DNA from: Lomentospora prolificans
Taxonomy: Eukaryota; Ascomycota; Sordariomycetes; Microascales; Microascaceae
Direction of reading: 5' to 3'
Length of the DNA: 64,000 bases
NCBI GenBank assembly: GCA_029532625.1
Contig: JARFXM010000003.1
Location: 1,240,001 to 1,304,000 of the forward strand
Shown here: piece by piece, positions 35,811-46,100 of the stretch
Layout of the letters: each line of letters starts with the position of its first letter
Numbering within the stretch: the first letter of the stretch is position 1
Program-made: the position numbers and the translations under genes
Notes under the pieces: model-generated
What the model saw: only the letters and a program-made list of their open reading frames with translations
Database searches by the model: none
Told to the model about the DNA's origin: nothing

Positions 35811-37004
35811 CTAAAAGTACTTGCGAGCTCCCGTGGCCGTAAGCGATATCGTCTTGCTCGATGCGGCGCGGTCTTTCTCCTTCCTCAGCTTCTCGAGACC
35901 CAACTTATCAGTGTTGGGCGTCGCGTCGAGGAGTTGATCAAACTCGTCGTCGTCGCCGTCATTCTCGGGACCGGACTCAGAGGCGGAGCCAGGTTCCGCA
36001 TCCGGCTCTGAGCGCTTCTCCTGAGGCCGACTTATGGTTTCTGGCTTCTTCTTGTCGTCGACGGAAGCTGTACCGACGAAGGCCTTGGAGGCTAGGACTT
36101 TGCGTCTTATTTCGGCCATCGCGGCGTCGTCATCTGAGTCGTCGGATAGTTCATACCTGTCTTTTTCCTCTTCTTGTTCCTCTCCAACCTGCTTCTTCTG
36201 TTTGGCTGGCTCAGGCTTCTTTCCCAGATATATGCCGTCTATCTCATCGTCCTTGTTGTTGGCCGCGTCGGAGTCGTCCTCGTCTTCATCGTCGTCGTCC
36301 TCCTCTTCGTCCGAGCCTGGTATGATTCTTCTGTTAACGTTACCACTTGTCCACATATCCTCGTTATCTCCCCGGCTATCGTTATACTCCTTCTCTAACC
36401 TCTCCATCCACTCCTCCTGCACCTTCTTCACGCCCGCCTCATCCTCGCACTCGGCATACTTATTCAACAACGCCTCGTTGATCTCAATAAACGCATCCCC
36501 ATACGCAAAGGGCTCCATAATTTCCCTCGCCCACTCGTCCCGTCCGCAAATCCACATCGCCGCCGCCAAGGCCTCCGCGCAATTCAACCTCCACGGCTTT
36601 CCATAGTTGACAGTATTAGCCGCCACCAGATATGGCAGTAGCCTTTCGCACTTGCCGCCGACCTTGTTCCACTGGATCTCCTGCACGCGCGCCCAGGAAC
36701 ACTCGACCACGGCGACGCCGAACTGCACGAGGAGCTCGGCGTCGGCGGGTGACAGGGTCTTTTTGCCGTTGGGGGTGATGACGACGCCGTTGAAGCGCTG
36801 GCCGACGTGGAGGTCGCGCATGAGGCCGAGCTTGAGAAGGCGCTTGCCGGAACAGCGCTTGGGGTCACAGTGGCCCAGGTCCCAGCAGGCGGCTTTGAAT
36901 TCGGGAGCGGCGCCGTTGGAGGATGAGCCAGCGGGGCGGGGTCGCGGTGGCCCGTGGTGGGGTCGTTTGCCCTTGGTGAATTTGTCTTTTTTATGGCGGA
37001 CCAT
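35811..37004 (-). CDS. TSR3: Tsr3, 18S rRNA aminocarboxypropyltransferase
   Basis: A single exon encodes 397 residues. The start at 37004 (MVRHKKDKFTKGKR) was preferred over a longer upstream reading because family members begin just before the catalytic domain. Residues about 33-230 carry the Tsr3 core: CWDLGHCDPKRCSGKRL, LSPADAELLVQFGVAVVECSW, LPYLVAANTVNYGKPWRLNCAEALAAA, and the EPFAYGDAFIEINEALLNKY helix. Tsr3 transfers the 3-amino-3-carboxypropyl group of SAM to the hypermodified pseudouridine of 18S rRNA late in 40S maturation, in the cytoplasm. Residues about 250-397 form a long Asp/Glu/Ser/Lys-rich tail with acidic runs (EEEDDDDEDEDD), disordered and longer than in many relatives. The gene is divergent from the GGA gene. 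Confidence 0.94.
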   Translation of the reverse strand: MVRHKKDKFTKGKRPHHGPPRPRPAGSSSNGAAPEFKAACWDLGHCDPKRCSGKRLLKLGLMRDLHVGQRFNGVVITPNGKKTLSPADAELLVQFGVAVVECSWARVQEIQWNKVGGKCERLLPYLVAANTVNYGKPWRLNCAEALAAAMWICGRDEWAREIMEPFAYGDAFIEINEALLNKYAECEDEAGVKKVQEEWMERLEKEYNDSRGDNEDMWTSGNVNRRIIPGSDEEEDDDDEDEDDSDAANNKDDEIDGIYLGKKPEPAKQKKQVGEEQEEEKDRYELSDDSDDDAAMAEIRRKVLASKAFVGTASVDDKKKPETISRPQEKRSEPDAEPGSASESGPENDGDDDEFDQLLDATPNTDKLGLEKLRKEKDRAASSKTISLTATGARKYF

Positions 37005-37809
37005 TTTGCGGGAGAGTATTTGATGAACTTGGGAGTATGCAGTTACGAAGTACGCGAGCTGATGTGGGTAAAATAGCCTGTGGTGAGGACAGAAAAGGGA
37101 GATATTAATGCTGTAAAAAAAAAAGGTTGATGGCTTGGAAGTGGGATAGAGCTTGCCTTGCCAGGCGATGATCCCAAAAAATCTGGAAGGAGCCATTTCA
37201 ACCCCACCATGACCAGCTGGCCAGCTGGCCCTGTGGGTGGGAGTGGCAACAGACAAGAGGTACTGTGACTAGCCTTGCCTTGGTTAACTTGCCTGGTTTG
37301 TGGCGGGAAACAGGACAGGATCATTGTTGATCCGAGAAGTGTACCCAGGCCAGCGCAGTCGCTCGAAAGGGCTGCATCTCTGGGCGGGCGTCCTGAGCTA
37401 AGTCCGAATCGATCCATGAATGGTTCCAATCCCCAAGTACACGCAATGTGTTCTTTGCCCCTGCCTAGGCAGTCAAGTTGGCCAAAAAAGCTATGGTAGC
37501 TCTGCCCTGACCTCGAGTATTGTTGTTTGATTCACGAGGTTCGTTCTTATGGCTGTCTAGATTTTGGAATCAGCGACAGCACTTCTGTATTTCGCCAAGG
37601 TCATCGCTGGCCAGCTACAACCTAGAACCCCACCCCCCGCCGAGAACATTAAGCAACAACATAATAGCCGTCCACTCCCACTAAGAAATCCATCAATCCC
37701 ACCCTCCCTCCGCTTCCCCCTTAACTCCCACTCGAACCCATCTTCTCGATACCAACCAAGCTCCGCCCAAACTTGCAACATCCGGAATCCGGCATTCAAA
37801 ATTGCCACA
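37005..37809. promoter_or_regulatory. Divergent promoter: Tsr3 / GGA adaptor
   Basis: About 800 bases lie between two divergent genes. It includes a tandem CCAGCTGG palindrome (separate entry) and a C/T-rich leader ahead of the GGA start. An in-frame upstream extension from 37564 is open but reads as leader sequence. Confidence 0.5.
37213..37228. promoter_or_regulatory. Two adjacent perfect palindromes CCAGCTGG CCAGCTGG
   Basis: Two 8-bp self-complementary sites are directly joined, each holding a CAGCTG E-box core, and lie roughly 210 bp upstream of the Tsr3 start. E-box cores are bound by bHLH factors in general; which factor, if any, binds here is unknown. Confidence 0.5.
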
Positions 37810-39144
37810 ATGGAGGCGGCATCAGCCAGAGCGGCGGCTCGCGACCGGTGGGTCGACTTTGGTCGGTCGACGCCGTCGCAGCTCCAGCGCTTCATCCAGT
37901 CCGCCTGCAGCCCCGAGAATTACGAGCCCAACCTCGCTGTGTGCCTCGAGATTGCCGACCTCATCAACTCCAAAAAGGGGACCGCCCCGCGCGAAGCCGC
38001 CAACACCATCGTCAGCTACATAAACCACCGCAACCCCAACGTGGCGCTCCTCGCGCTGCACCTGCTCGACATTTGCGTCAAGAACTGCGGCTACCCTTTC
38101 CACCTGCAAATCAGCACCAAGGAGTTCCTCAACGAGCTTGTCAGGAGGTTCCCAGAGAGGCCGCCGATACGGCCGACGAGGGTGCAGCAGAAGATATTGG
38201 AGGCCATTGAGGAGTGGAGGGGCACGATATGCGAGACGAGCAAGTACAAGGATGATTTTGGATTCATTAGGGATATGCACCGGTTGTTGAGCTATAAGGG
38301 GTATTCGTTTCCCGAGGTGCGCCGTGAGGATGCTGCCGTGTTGAACCCAAGCGATGTAAGTTTATGCGCTTCCGACCTCCCAGACTTGTCCATGTGTCCG
38401 TGTGCGTCGGCCGGGTGCGAACATGCCGTAATTGACCACCCCATGTAGAATCTCAAATCCGCCGAGGAAATGGAAGAAGAAGAGCGTGAAGCGCAATCCG
38501 CAAAGCTCCAGGAGCTCATCCGGCGAGGCACACCCCAGGACCTACAAGAGGCCAACCGTCTCATGAAGGTCATGGCTGGGTACGATACCCGGTCAAAGAC
38601 TGACTACCGAGCAAAAGCCGCCGAAGAAGTCGCCAAGATTCAGGCCAAGGCGAGGCTCCTTGAGGAGAGGTTAGAAGCTTTCAGGCCCGGTGACTCTATG
38701 AAGGAGGGTGACGTGTTTGAGGAGCTAGCCTCTTCCCTTTCGAGTGCGCAACCCAAGATCCAGAAGATGTGTGAGGAAGAGTCGGAGGATCACGAGGCGG
38801 TCGCCAAGCTTTTGGAGATCAACGATAGCATACATCGAACCGTTGAGAGGTACAAGATGATGAAAAAGGGTGATTTGGAGGGCGCGGCCAAGATTGCAAG
38901 TGGTGCTCCGATACCGACGGCCGGATCGTCCTCAAAGTCTGCAGCGGCGGAGCTTTCGCTTATCGATTTTGACGCGGACACCTCGAGCGCGGTACCTGCT
39001 GCTGGTAGCTCAGCGCAAGTTGCCTCTACGCCTGGTGGTCTGGATGACGATCTGCTAGGCCTCAACATTGGCGAACCAATCCCTTCAAACCTCGGTCAGA
39101 CCGGTAGCATTGCCCTAGGCTTTGGTGCCAACACGAGTGAGTGT

Positions 39145-39179
<35 letters not shown>

Positions 39180-39915
39180 CTCTCTGGAAAGTATTCAACT
39201 AACTAGGTACAGATATTCCCGGCCCTGCTTTGCTCTCCTCGGTGACGCAGAACAACAGCGCCAAGGGACCATCTTCGCCCTTTGCCTCCTTCACCTCTCC
39301 TCCCGCCTCCAATTCTGCCACCCCCCAGCCTGCACAATCCGCTTTTAGCCCGCCCAAGGCTGCTGCCGATCCCTTCGCTGGCCTCATCGGCATAACGTCG
39401 CCCGCCGCCTCGACAACACCTGTTCCCGCACCTGCGGCGGCGAGCAACGACGACGAAGAGTGGGCCTTTGCCTCTGCGCTACCTCCTGAGCCCAAAGAGC
39501 ATAGTGCGCTCGTTAGTAACGGAGCGATCAAGATTGAGATGAAGGCTTTGAGGGACGGAAACTCCATTAGGAGCTCGTTCTTGTTCTCTAATAATTCTCC
39601 TGAGCAAATAACGGAGCTACACTTCCAGCTCGCTGCGCCAAAAGTACGTTGTACAACATGTCGAACTGCCCAGCCCAGACAATATCCCACGATCTAACAA
39701 ACGTGTAGGCCTACGATCTTCAGCTCCAGCCCCAGTCCGGAAGGACGCTAGGGCCTAACCAGAGAGGTGGTATAAAGCAGGAAGTTGCTGTATGGCATGC
39801 CGCAGCCAGGGAAAGGAAGGTTGAGTCGGTGAAACTCCGGTGGCGAGTCGCTTACAAGGCCAACGGTGTTCAAAAGAACGAGATGGGAGAGATACCAGAG
39901 TTTACCGTTTCCTAG
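37810..39915 (+). CDS. GGA-type clathrin adaptor (VHS-GAT-GAE)
   Basis: Four exons: 37810-38355, 38449-39136, 39213-39643 and 39709-39915, giving 623 residues. Residues about 15-150 are a VHS domain (SPENYEPNLAVCLEIADLIN, ALLALHLLDICVKNCGYPFH). Residues about 185-320 are the helical GAT domain (ELIRRGTPQDLQEANRLMK, LLEINDSIHRTVERYKMMKKG). A Ser/Pro/Ala-rich hinge follows, with acidic-leucine clathrin-box-like DDDLLGLNIG. Residues about 505-623 are the gamma-adaptin ear (IKIEMKALRDGNSIRSSFLFSNN; ITELHFQLAAPKAYDLQLQPQ). GGAs sit at the trans-Golgi, bind Arf-GTP, ubiquitin and cargo, and sort proteins to endosomes. Start 37810 lies in a good ACAATGG context directly before the VHS domain. Intron 2 carries a CT microsatellite. 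The protein is collinear with yeast Gga1/2. Confidence 0.95.
39146..39176. repeat. (CT)n microsatellite in GGA intron 2
   Basis: About 15 CT units lie between the GTGAGT donor and the CTAAC branch site of the intron, acting as an extended polypyrimidine tract. Confidence 0.85.
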
Positions 39916-40473
39916 TCGACAAGCTGATGAAGGACAAAGTAGGGGGGCTAGCTTCGTAGCTAGGCCGCATTGCGTATTCGAAACCGGTTGGTCAAAAAGA
40001 AGCGCTGGTAATAGATTTAGTAAAACATTGTTACGATGAGATATGAATGTAATTATTCTCCTCGTGATTGCTCTAAACTTCTCGCCATGATCTGGCTGCA
40101 CCGTGCTGTTTTATTAACTAGGATCGAAAGTCGATGGATATTATGCATTCAAGCACTTTCACTCAGGTAAACTTGTCAAAAACACATTGATCAATGACCC
40201 ATCAATGGTTTGCCTACTTTGTAGCTGTCGCGGTCTCGGTGAGCGCGGGGTAGCTCGGTGTTTCGATGACTAAACAGCCATAAGCTCTCGAAATTCCTGG
40301 GAGCTCAACTTTGTTTGCGCACCTTGGCCTCAACCTGCTCTTTCCTCTCCAATCCGCAGCCCACCTTTCTCGTTAACTAAGCCGAGTCTTAAAAGTTGTG
40401 GAATTGGTCGGCTATCTACCATCTATACGCGCAATCAGACCCCACCCCAACGAAACCCACGGCGACCCGCACA
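39916..40473 (+). other. Intergenic: GGA 3' end and FHA-gene promoter
   Basis: A gap of 558 bases between same-strand genes. No coding or RNA signal beyond the expected terminator and promoter. Confidence 0.5.
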
Positions 40474-41454
40474 ATGTCTCCAGAGGGCGACAGACGCGAC
40501 CCCAAACCGAGCCGGCGGCGCGACGAAGATGACGAGCCCAGAAGAGACCGGAGAGACGACAAATACAGAGCCTCGGACGGGCGAAAGAGAGAACAGAGCT
40601 TGGACGCGCACGCGACCACGCTAGTCGAGCGGCGCAGGTCCCGCTCGAGACCGTCTTTGTCTGGTGACGGGGAGCGGAAGCGGTCGCGCTCGCCGGAGAC
40701 CGGACGGAGGAGACGTTCGCGGGAGAGAGAAGACGGTGGGAGGCGTCGAGATAGAGCTGGGGAAGGCGACAGGCGGAGACGGAGGTCGCCCGGGGAAGAA
40801 GGCAGCAGCAGCCATCGCCGGAGGCGTGACGACGACTACGACGACAACGACGACGACAATGACACCAAAGGATCCCGGCGCAAGAGCCCGCTAAGGCGAA
40901 ACGGGCCGCTACCCTCGCAAAACGACTCGTTTGCGCTGACGGTGCCGGGCGCAGAAGTCCCCAAGGAAAAGGAGAAGCCCAACTACTTCCCCACAGGGCT
41001 CCTGGCGGCGGCGTCGAACCAGGTGACGCAGGCGGACGGGACGACCATCACGCTAAAGTACCACGAGCCGCCCGAGGCGCGGAAGCCGTCGTCGCGCGAT
41101 GACTGGAAGCTCTTTGTGTTCAAGGGCTCGGAGGTGGTGGACCAGGTCGACCTGAACCTGCGGAGCTGCTGGCTGATTGGGCGGGAGGCGGCGGTGGTGG
41201 ATTTCCGGGCGGATCACCCTAGTATCAGCAAGCAGCACTGCGTGATCCAGTTTAGGTACGTGGAGAAGATGGATCAGTTTGGGGATAGGAAAGGGAAGGT
41301 GAAGCCTTATCTTATTGATTTGGAGAGCGCGAATGGGACGGTGTTGAATGGGGACAAGGTGGAGGACAGGCGGTATTTGGAGCTGAGGAGTAAGGATGTT
41401 ATAAGATTGGGCGATAGCACCAGGGAGTATGTGGTCATGCTGGACAAGAAATAG
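40474..41454 (+). CDS. FHA-domain RES-complex protein, SNIP1/Pml1-like
   Basis: A single exon encodes 326 residues. Residues 1-145 are an extreme Arg/Asp/Ser/Glu-rich tract with RS dipeptides (RRRSRSRP, KRSRSPETGRRRRSRER), typical of splicing factors. A linker (PNYFPTGLLAAASNQVTQADG) precedes the conserved SNIP1 segment and the FHA domain at about 212-322. In it, LIGREAAVVDF, HPSISKQHCVIQF and LIDLESANGTVLNG are the phosphothreonine-binding loops. SNIP1/Pml1 is part of the RES complex, which helps the activated spliceosome and retains unspliced RNA in the nucleus. The start was set at the ATG that opens the charged tract, an ACAATGT context after a long leader. An upstream in-frame extension lacks conserved features. 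The gene itself has no intron. Confidence 0.92.
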   Translation: MSPEGDRRDPKPSRRRDEDDEPRRDRRDDKYRASDGRKREQSLDAHATTLVERRRSRSRPSLSGDGERKRSRSPETGRRRRSREREDGGRRRDRAGEGDRRRRRSPGEEGSSSHRRRRDDDYDDNDDDNDTKGSRRKSPLRRNGPLPSQNDSFALTVPGAEVPKEKEKPNYFPTGLLAAASNQVTQADGTTITLKYHEPPEARKPSSRDDWKLFVFKGSEVVDQVDLNLRSCWLIGREAAVVDFRADHPSISKQHCVIQFRYVEKMDQFGDRKGKVKPYLIDLESANGTVLNGDKVEDRRYLELRSKDVIRLGDSTREYVVMLDKK

Positions 41455-41762
41455 CATCTTTAAGTGTGTGATTAGATTATGATTTTACAAGCCTTTTGTA
41501 TCACGACGTCCACTCATGATGTATAATTGAAAAAAAAAAAAAGTCTTGTGTTCTTCCGAGATAATCCTGTCCCAACAACTCGCTGTGGTATCTGCAAGCT
41601 ACATGCATGTCCCTTGGTATTTTCACTCTAAAACGCCCTTTGCCGCAATACCGAACCGAAGCAATCCAAATGCTCACGCCAAAACAATAAAAAATAAAAT
41701 AATATAAATAAAATAAAAAATTCAGCATCCACCCGTATCGTACACACGAAGTCTCTCTCATG
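41455..41762. other. Convergent 3' regions
   Basis: About 300 AT-rich bases, with an A run near 41530 and AATAAAAT-type repeats at 41687-41720 that would suit polyadenylation on the minus strand. Nothing else is seen. Confidence 0.5.
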
Positions 41763-43157
41763 CTATAATAGCCCGGCCCGCACCATGGACCGGTACAACA
41801 CCTCGCTCTCGCGCAGCTCGGTGTCGCTGCTCTGGCCTCTCTCGGCGTCGACAGAGTGCAAGTCTCGGAGGGCAACGGCCTCAGGTGGCGGGCTGGCGGG
41901 GCGCACGGAAGTGTCTTTCATATAAGGTCGGATGCTGGGGAAGGTGCCGGCTATTGTGGTGAGAGTGGCTTCGGCGACACTCCAGAGGAGAATGTAGGCT
42001 CCGTGGTCTATAGGAAATACTGTCAGTTGGGAATTTTGTAGGGGCCTATGTGATGCCGAAAGGCGGAGCCCGACTTACAAGTTACGTCGCCATCTTCTAG
42101 TCGAGAGTACTTGGACCGCTTGATCAGGGCCGCGAAGATGGCACTGGGCGCTCAACGTTAGTTTCTGTACGTCGATACGTGAACTCCCTAGAAGAGCCAT
42201 CAAGGCACTTACCACGCGCCAAAGGTAATCGCAACCGCAGCGCCAGTCTTCTCCCTTGGTTCCAATGACAACCGAGCAACAAGACTCGCGGCCATCAACA
42301 CAAGCACAACATTCAATACAACCGAAAAGGCTAAATCCCAGCCGTCAGCACCCCGTAAACCACATCGCAACCACAGGGTGATCGACTTACAAGCCAGAAC
42401 CCGCGAGGCCATAACAAAAGTCCCCAGCGAGACGCACGACACTCGACCTGTCGGACAATACACTCCATCGACAGGTATGCTCGCGAGCACGATGGCAACC
42501 GCCATACCCAGGGCGGAAGCGCCGAAGACGGCGTCGAGGGTCCGGCGACGGCCGGACACGGCGGGCACGTTTGGCTGCAGGACGGAGACGACGAAGAGCT
42601 TGCTCCAGAAGATGGAGAGCGTGACGAACATGTTGGCGAGACGGGAGACGACGGCGATGGAGAGGAGGGCGTCTTGGGACAGGGTGGAGGCGTGTTTGCC
42701 GTGGCCGAGGGAGATGGCGCGGGACTCGAGGACGCAGGAGAGGAGGAGCATTGCCTGTGAAGACGGGATTTTGTTTTTAGTTACTTTTGTCCGTGCTGGA
42801 CGTTGCTGAGCGGTGATATGAAAAAGAAAACGTTTCTGGGATGGTCGTCGTTGATGAATTGGTGTGTAAGAGGGCCGACCTGGGTTTGTGATATGTGCGG
42901 GAATTCCAAAAAGGCAACGTAGACGATGCCAAACTTACACTCGATACCAATGCCGCCCAAGTCGCCCAAGACTGCTTGTTCATCGTCCGCAACTTCACAT
43001 TCCTGTATTCCCTCACGCCGACGGCGCCCAAGGTCATGACCAAAAAATTCCAGATGAGAAAGTGCGTCCTCGGGCCGCGATCCTCTCCCTCAAAGGACGC
43101 CAAATCCCTGATGAGGGCGAGGATCTCTACCGATCTCGTTTGTAGGCTTTCCATCAT
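41763..43157 (-). CDS. Multi-pass integral membrane protein, fungal rhodopsin-like
   Basis: Five exons on the minus strand: 43157-42939, 42754-42391, 42330-42213, 42143-42079 and 42007-41763, giving 336 residues with every junction in phase and four GTAAGT donors. Several hydrophobic segments are visible: FLIWNFLVMTLGAVGV, WAALVSSAMLLLSCVL, LANMFVTLSIFWSKLFVV, AVFGASALGMAVAIVLASI, and SVVLNVVLVLMAASLVARL. The last one, LLWSVAEATLTTIAGTFPSIRPY, strongly resembles the final helix of the large fungal rhodopsin-domain (SAT4-like) family, whose members have W-S-x-x-E near its start and P-S-x-R-P at its end. The remaining tail is polar. The first residues are cytosolic (MESLQTRSVEILALIRDL). The cellular role of this family is mostly unknown. 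A second ATG three bases downstream is equally possible. Intron 1 (184 nt) is long but is the only in-phase solution I found. Confidence 0.75.
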
Positions 43158-46100
43158 TGCGTCTCCTTCTTCCGACTCTCCGGTTTCGATCGAGATCGGG
43201 GAAAGAGATTGACACAACCCTAGGGAAAGGGAGGGAAAGAAGAAGGATGATCGGTGTGGGGTGGAAAGTCTAGAAACACCAAGAAGCTTTTAAAAAGGGA
43301 AAGGATAGGACGAAGGGCGGGGGGGATGGAGGAAGGGGGTGTGGGCAGCGAGTAGATTAAAATCTGAAGCACTCAAACAGCATGCACTTGTAGTAGACGC
43401 AGATGCAGACGCATCCAGCGCGCGCACACATGCATCAATGGATCGCTGGCGTCTTTTTCGCTTCTCGGGACTAGGACCGATCTTGGGGGTTTGGGATTCC
43501 TGGGGGTGTGTGTGGGTGTTGTTACATCGCACCCGGGAAGCGGTTCCGTCTTGCTTCGTTCTCGCTTCCCAGCTCAATGTACTTGGAGAGGCATGGATTG
43601 TTTAAAATTTGCAGGTAGTAACGCTGCTACGACGCTCGGAGGGTGGGCAAAGGAAATGGCAATACCGGGCTGGCTGGCTTCAATGTTTCGAACCGGCCAT
43701 TTACACTCACAGCAGCTACTTGGAGAGACCCAACGAATTGGGGAACGGGCGTCTCGTAGTGCTGGCCGATACCTGTACCACACCAACCGTGGTTCGAGGG
43801 CAGGGCCACGGACGAGGAGACTAGGGCTGACCTGTGCCGTCAACATACTAGTAGAGACCCAAGAGAAGTGGGAGTTGCCACACCTGTGAATGGCGGCGCT
43901 CGGATGGAGTCACAGGGCGGAAGAAGACGGAAAGAAGAGGTGTAAAATAGGATTTGACAGGGAATACTCTGATGGGAAGATTAGAAAAAGGGGGGGGGAA
44001 CAAGTTTTGCCCGTCGATACCTGCTTTGTCCATATTCCCCAGGGATTGATGTCTTGTGGCGCCCTGCTTGGGCCCCAATTATTGGTTCAGGGACCGGAAA
44101 GCGAGATTTAGACTCCTTCGTGCTCGTGCATGGTTACAGCGAACGGGTCGACAAACCTGCGCTACGGATGCAGGTCGACGTTCCATCCACGGCAAGGGCA
44201 TCATCGATGGATGCTTGAAGGGGAAGGTCAGCGTTTGGCTCGTCGGAGACGTTCCGAATCCTTCTGCGCTCATCAGCGCCCTGCCGCCAGCATACCAGTT
44301 CCGCCTTGTGCTGTGGAAAATATGCCCCAGTTTGGCACAGGCGGAAGAACGAATTCGGTGTTTATCCTTGAAAATCAATATCCCAAGGAATCTAGCAGCA
44401 TAAGCGACCGGGGCGTTCGCTGGCTAGTCGGAAGGAAAGACAAAGCTTGAAGGGCCCGAGACATGGTCGGTTGGCGACAGTCGACGCTGGCCGGCCTCGA
44501 GAGCAGCCTGGGGCGTCATCGTCTCATCAGTGACACTTGTAAAACACCAGATGATGAGTGCACCTTTTTGCACGCGGTCCAGAGCCACTCGCACTAGCAC
44601 TACCCGGACGAGGAGGTGTGCAAGCGATCTATCGCCAGGCTGATCAATGATGCTGTCTTGGCTGGCGCTGGCCAGGCCAGATGCGGGCTAGGATTGAGCT
44701 TTTCTAGTGGGTCTGTGTGTCGGCGGTTCATCTCCCGCCGTGGTATTCTGCCTGTGCCACTTGACGCTGGCGAAGAACGGGCTTGAAGAGATTAAGCTTG
44801 AATGGCAATATTGCCTTTGAACCGGACTAGTGCCAGCTCCCAGAGTCTAAACTCAGCAGCCTCTAGCTTGCTAGGGTTGCTCACGGGCTACCAGCCAGCG
44901 GAGAAGACGAGAGAAGCGCTGGCGACACACTGCCAGCAATGGATCCGATGCCTTTTCCAGTTCTGGAAAATGGTCGCTTCTCTTGAGCCAGGCTAGGAAT
45001 ACCACCGGAATCACCAACAGGCCACATCCCTGCTGGTAGGACGACAACCCCTCGCCAGGCATTGCGTGCGCAATCCTGCTGGCGATCTGCACAGGCGAGT
45101 CAGGGGCAACTCCAACATGCATCGGATGGTAATAATAGCTGTAGCCGTTTCCTGGGGCCAGACTCGACAGCTCATTTCTAAAAGACAGCCAGCCAGCATT
45201 GGATGGCAATCGCGTGTCACCAGGGAATAAATAGCCTGTGGGATGTGGGGTAGGACCTATTAGCTGGACTCATGAACCCTCGCAATAGCTGATGCTCTTA
45301 AGCGTCAGCAACAACCAATTCAGCTCGGTCTTGAAAGGACTAATGTGGCTCGAGGCTAGCCAGGCCAAGAGTGTCCTGTCCTGTGGTGCGGGATCCAGTA
45401 ATTGCTGCGGTTTAGACAAAGTTGAGGCCAGATCGGAGATGGGATATTAATTCTGCTCACGGCTCAAGTCCCCTTTACCCTTCCACTCAAGACTTTAAGT
45501 TCTCCATCAATTCGTCGAGTTATTTTGCTACAGCTCTAGAGTCTCAATTTTTCCTTCCAATGTTTAGACTATCAGCCATTGCTCGATCTATGGCTCGTCG
45601 CGCAAGTGCCTATATTTTCATGCATTTGCAACCTTCACTGGATCATGGCGTGTAAACCTGAATGGGTTGGTTGCAAATGACCCTTTTTTGCCAGCGGCGG
45701 ATCATCTACTGGCAACATTTCGACATCATCCATGGTGCCCATCTCGACTCGACCGTCCATCCTTTTGAACACGAGTTCGTCACGCTCTGGCCGAGTTTAC
45801 CGCCAGCATTGACGCTACCAGAACACAAGCGCGTTTCCCATGCCAGCTGGCTCAAAGCCCTTCTGAACCCAAAAGTCTTGGTTCCACTTTGGTACCGTTG
45901 GTAGTACCTCGTCCCCCACAAGGCTAGACTAACTTGCAAGCACGGGCTCAAATATTAGGCTATCTAACTTCTATATCTTCGCTCGAGAATCGGCTGTACC
46001 TTAGGCTGTACCTTGCACTTCCCTAGTGCCAGCCTTAAATCTAGACCATGGGCCCCGAGTCGTCAGAGTTGTGAAGACGCTTCCTTCTCTCAGGAGGGAT

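Noticed and set aside
42777..42938. Possible extra exon (VGPLTHQFINDDHP...) in the rhodopsin-like gene
   Set aside because: It can be entered in phase, but its exit donor is out of phase with the next exon; skipping it gives a continuous TM helix.
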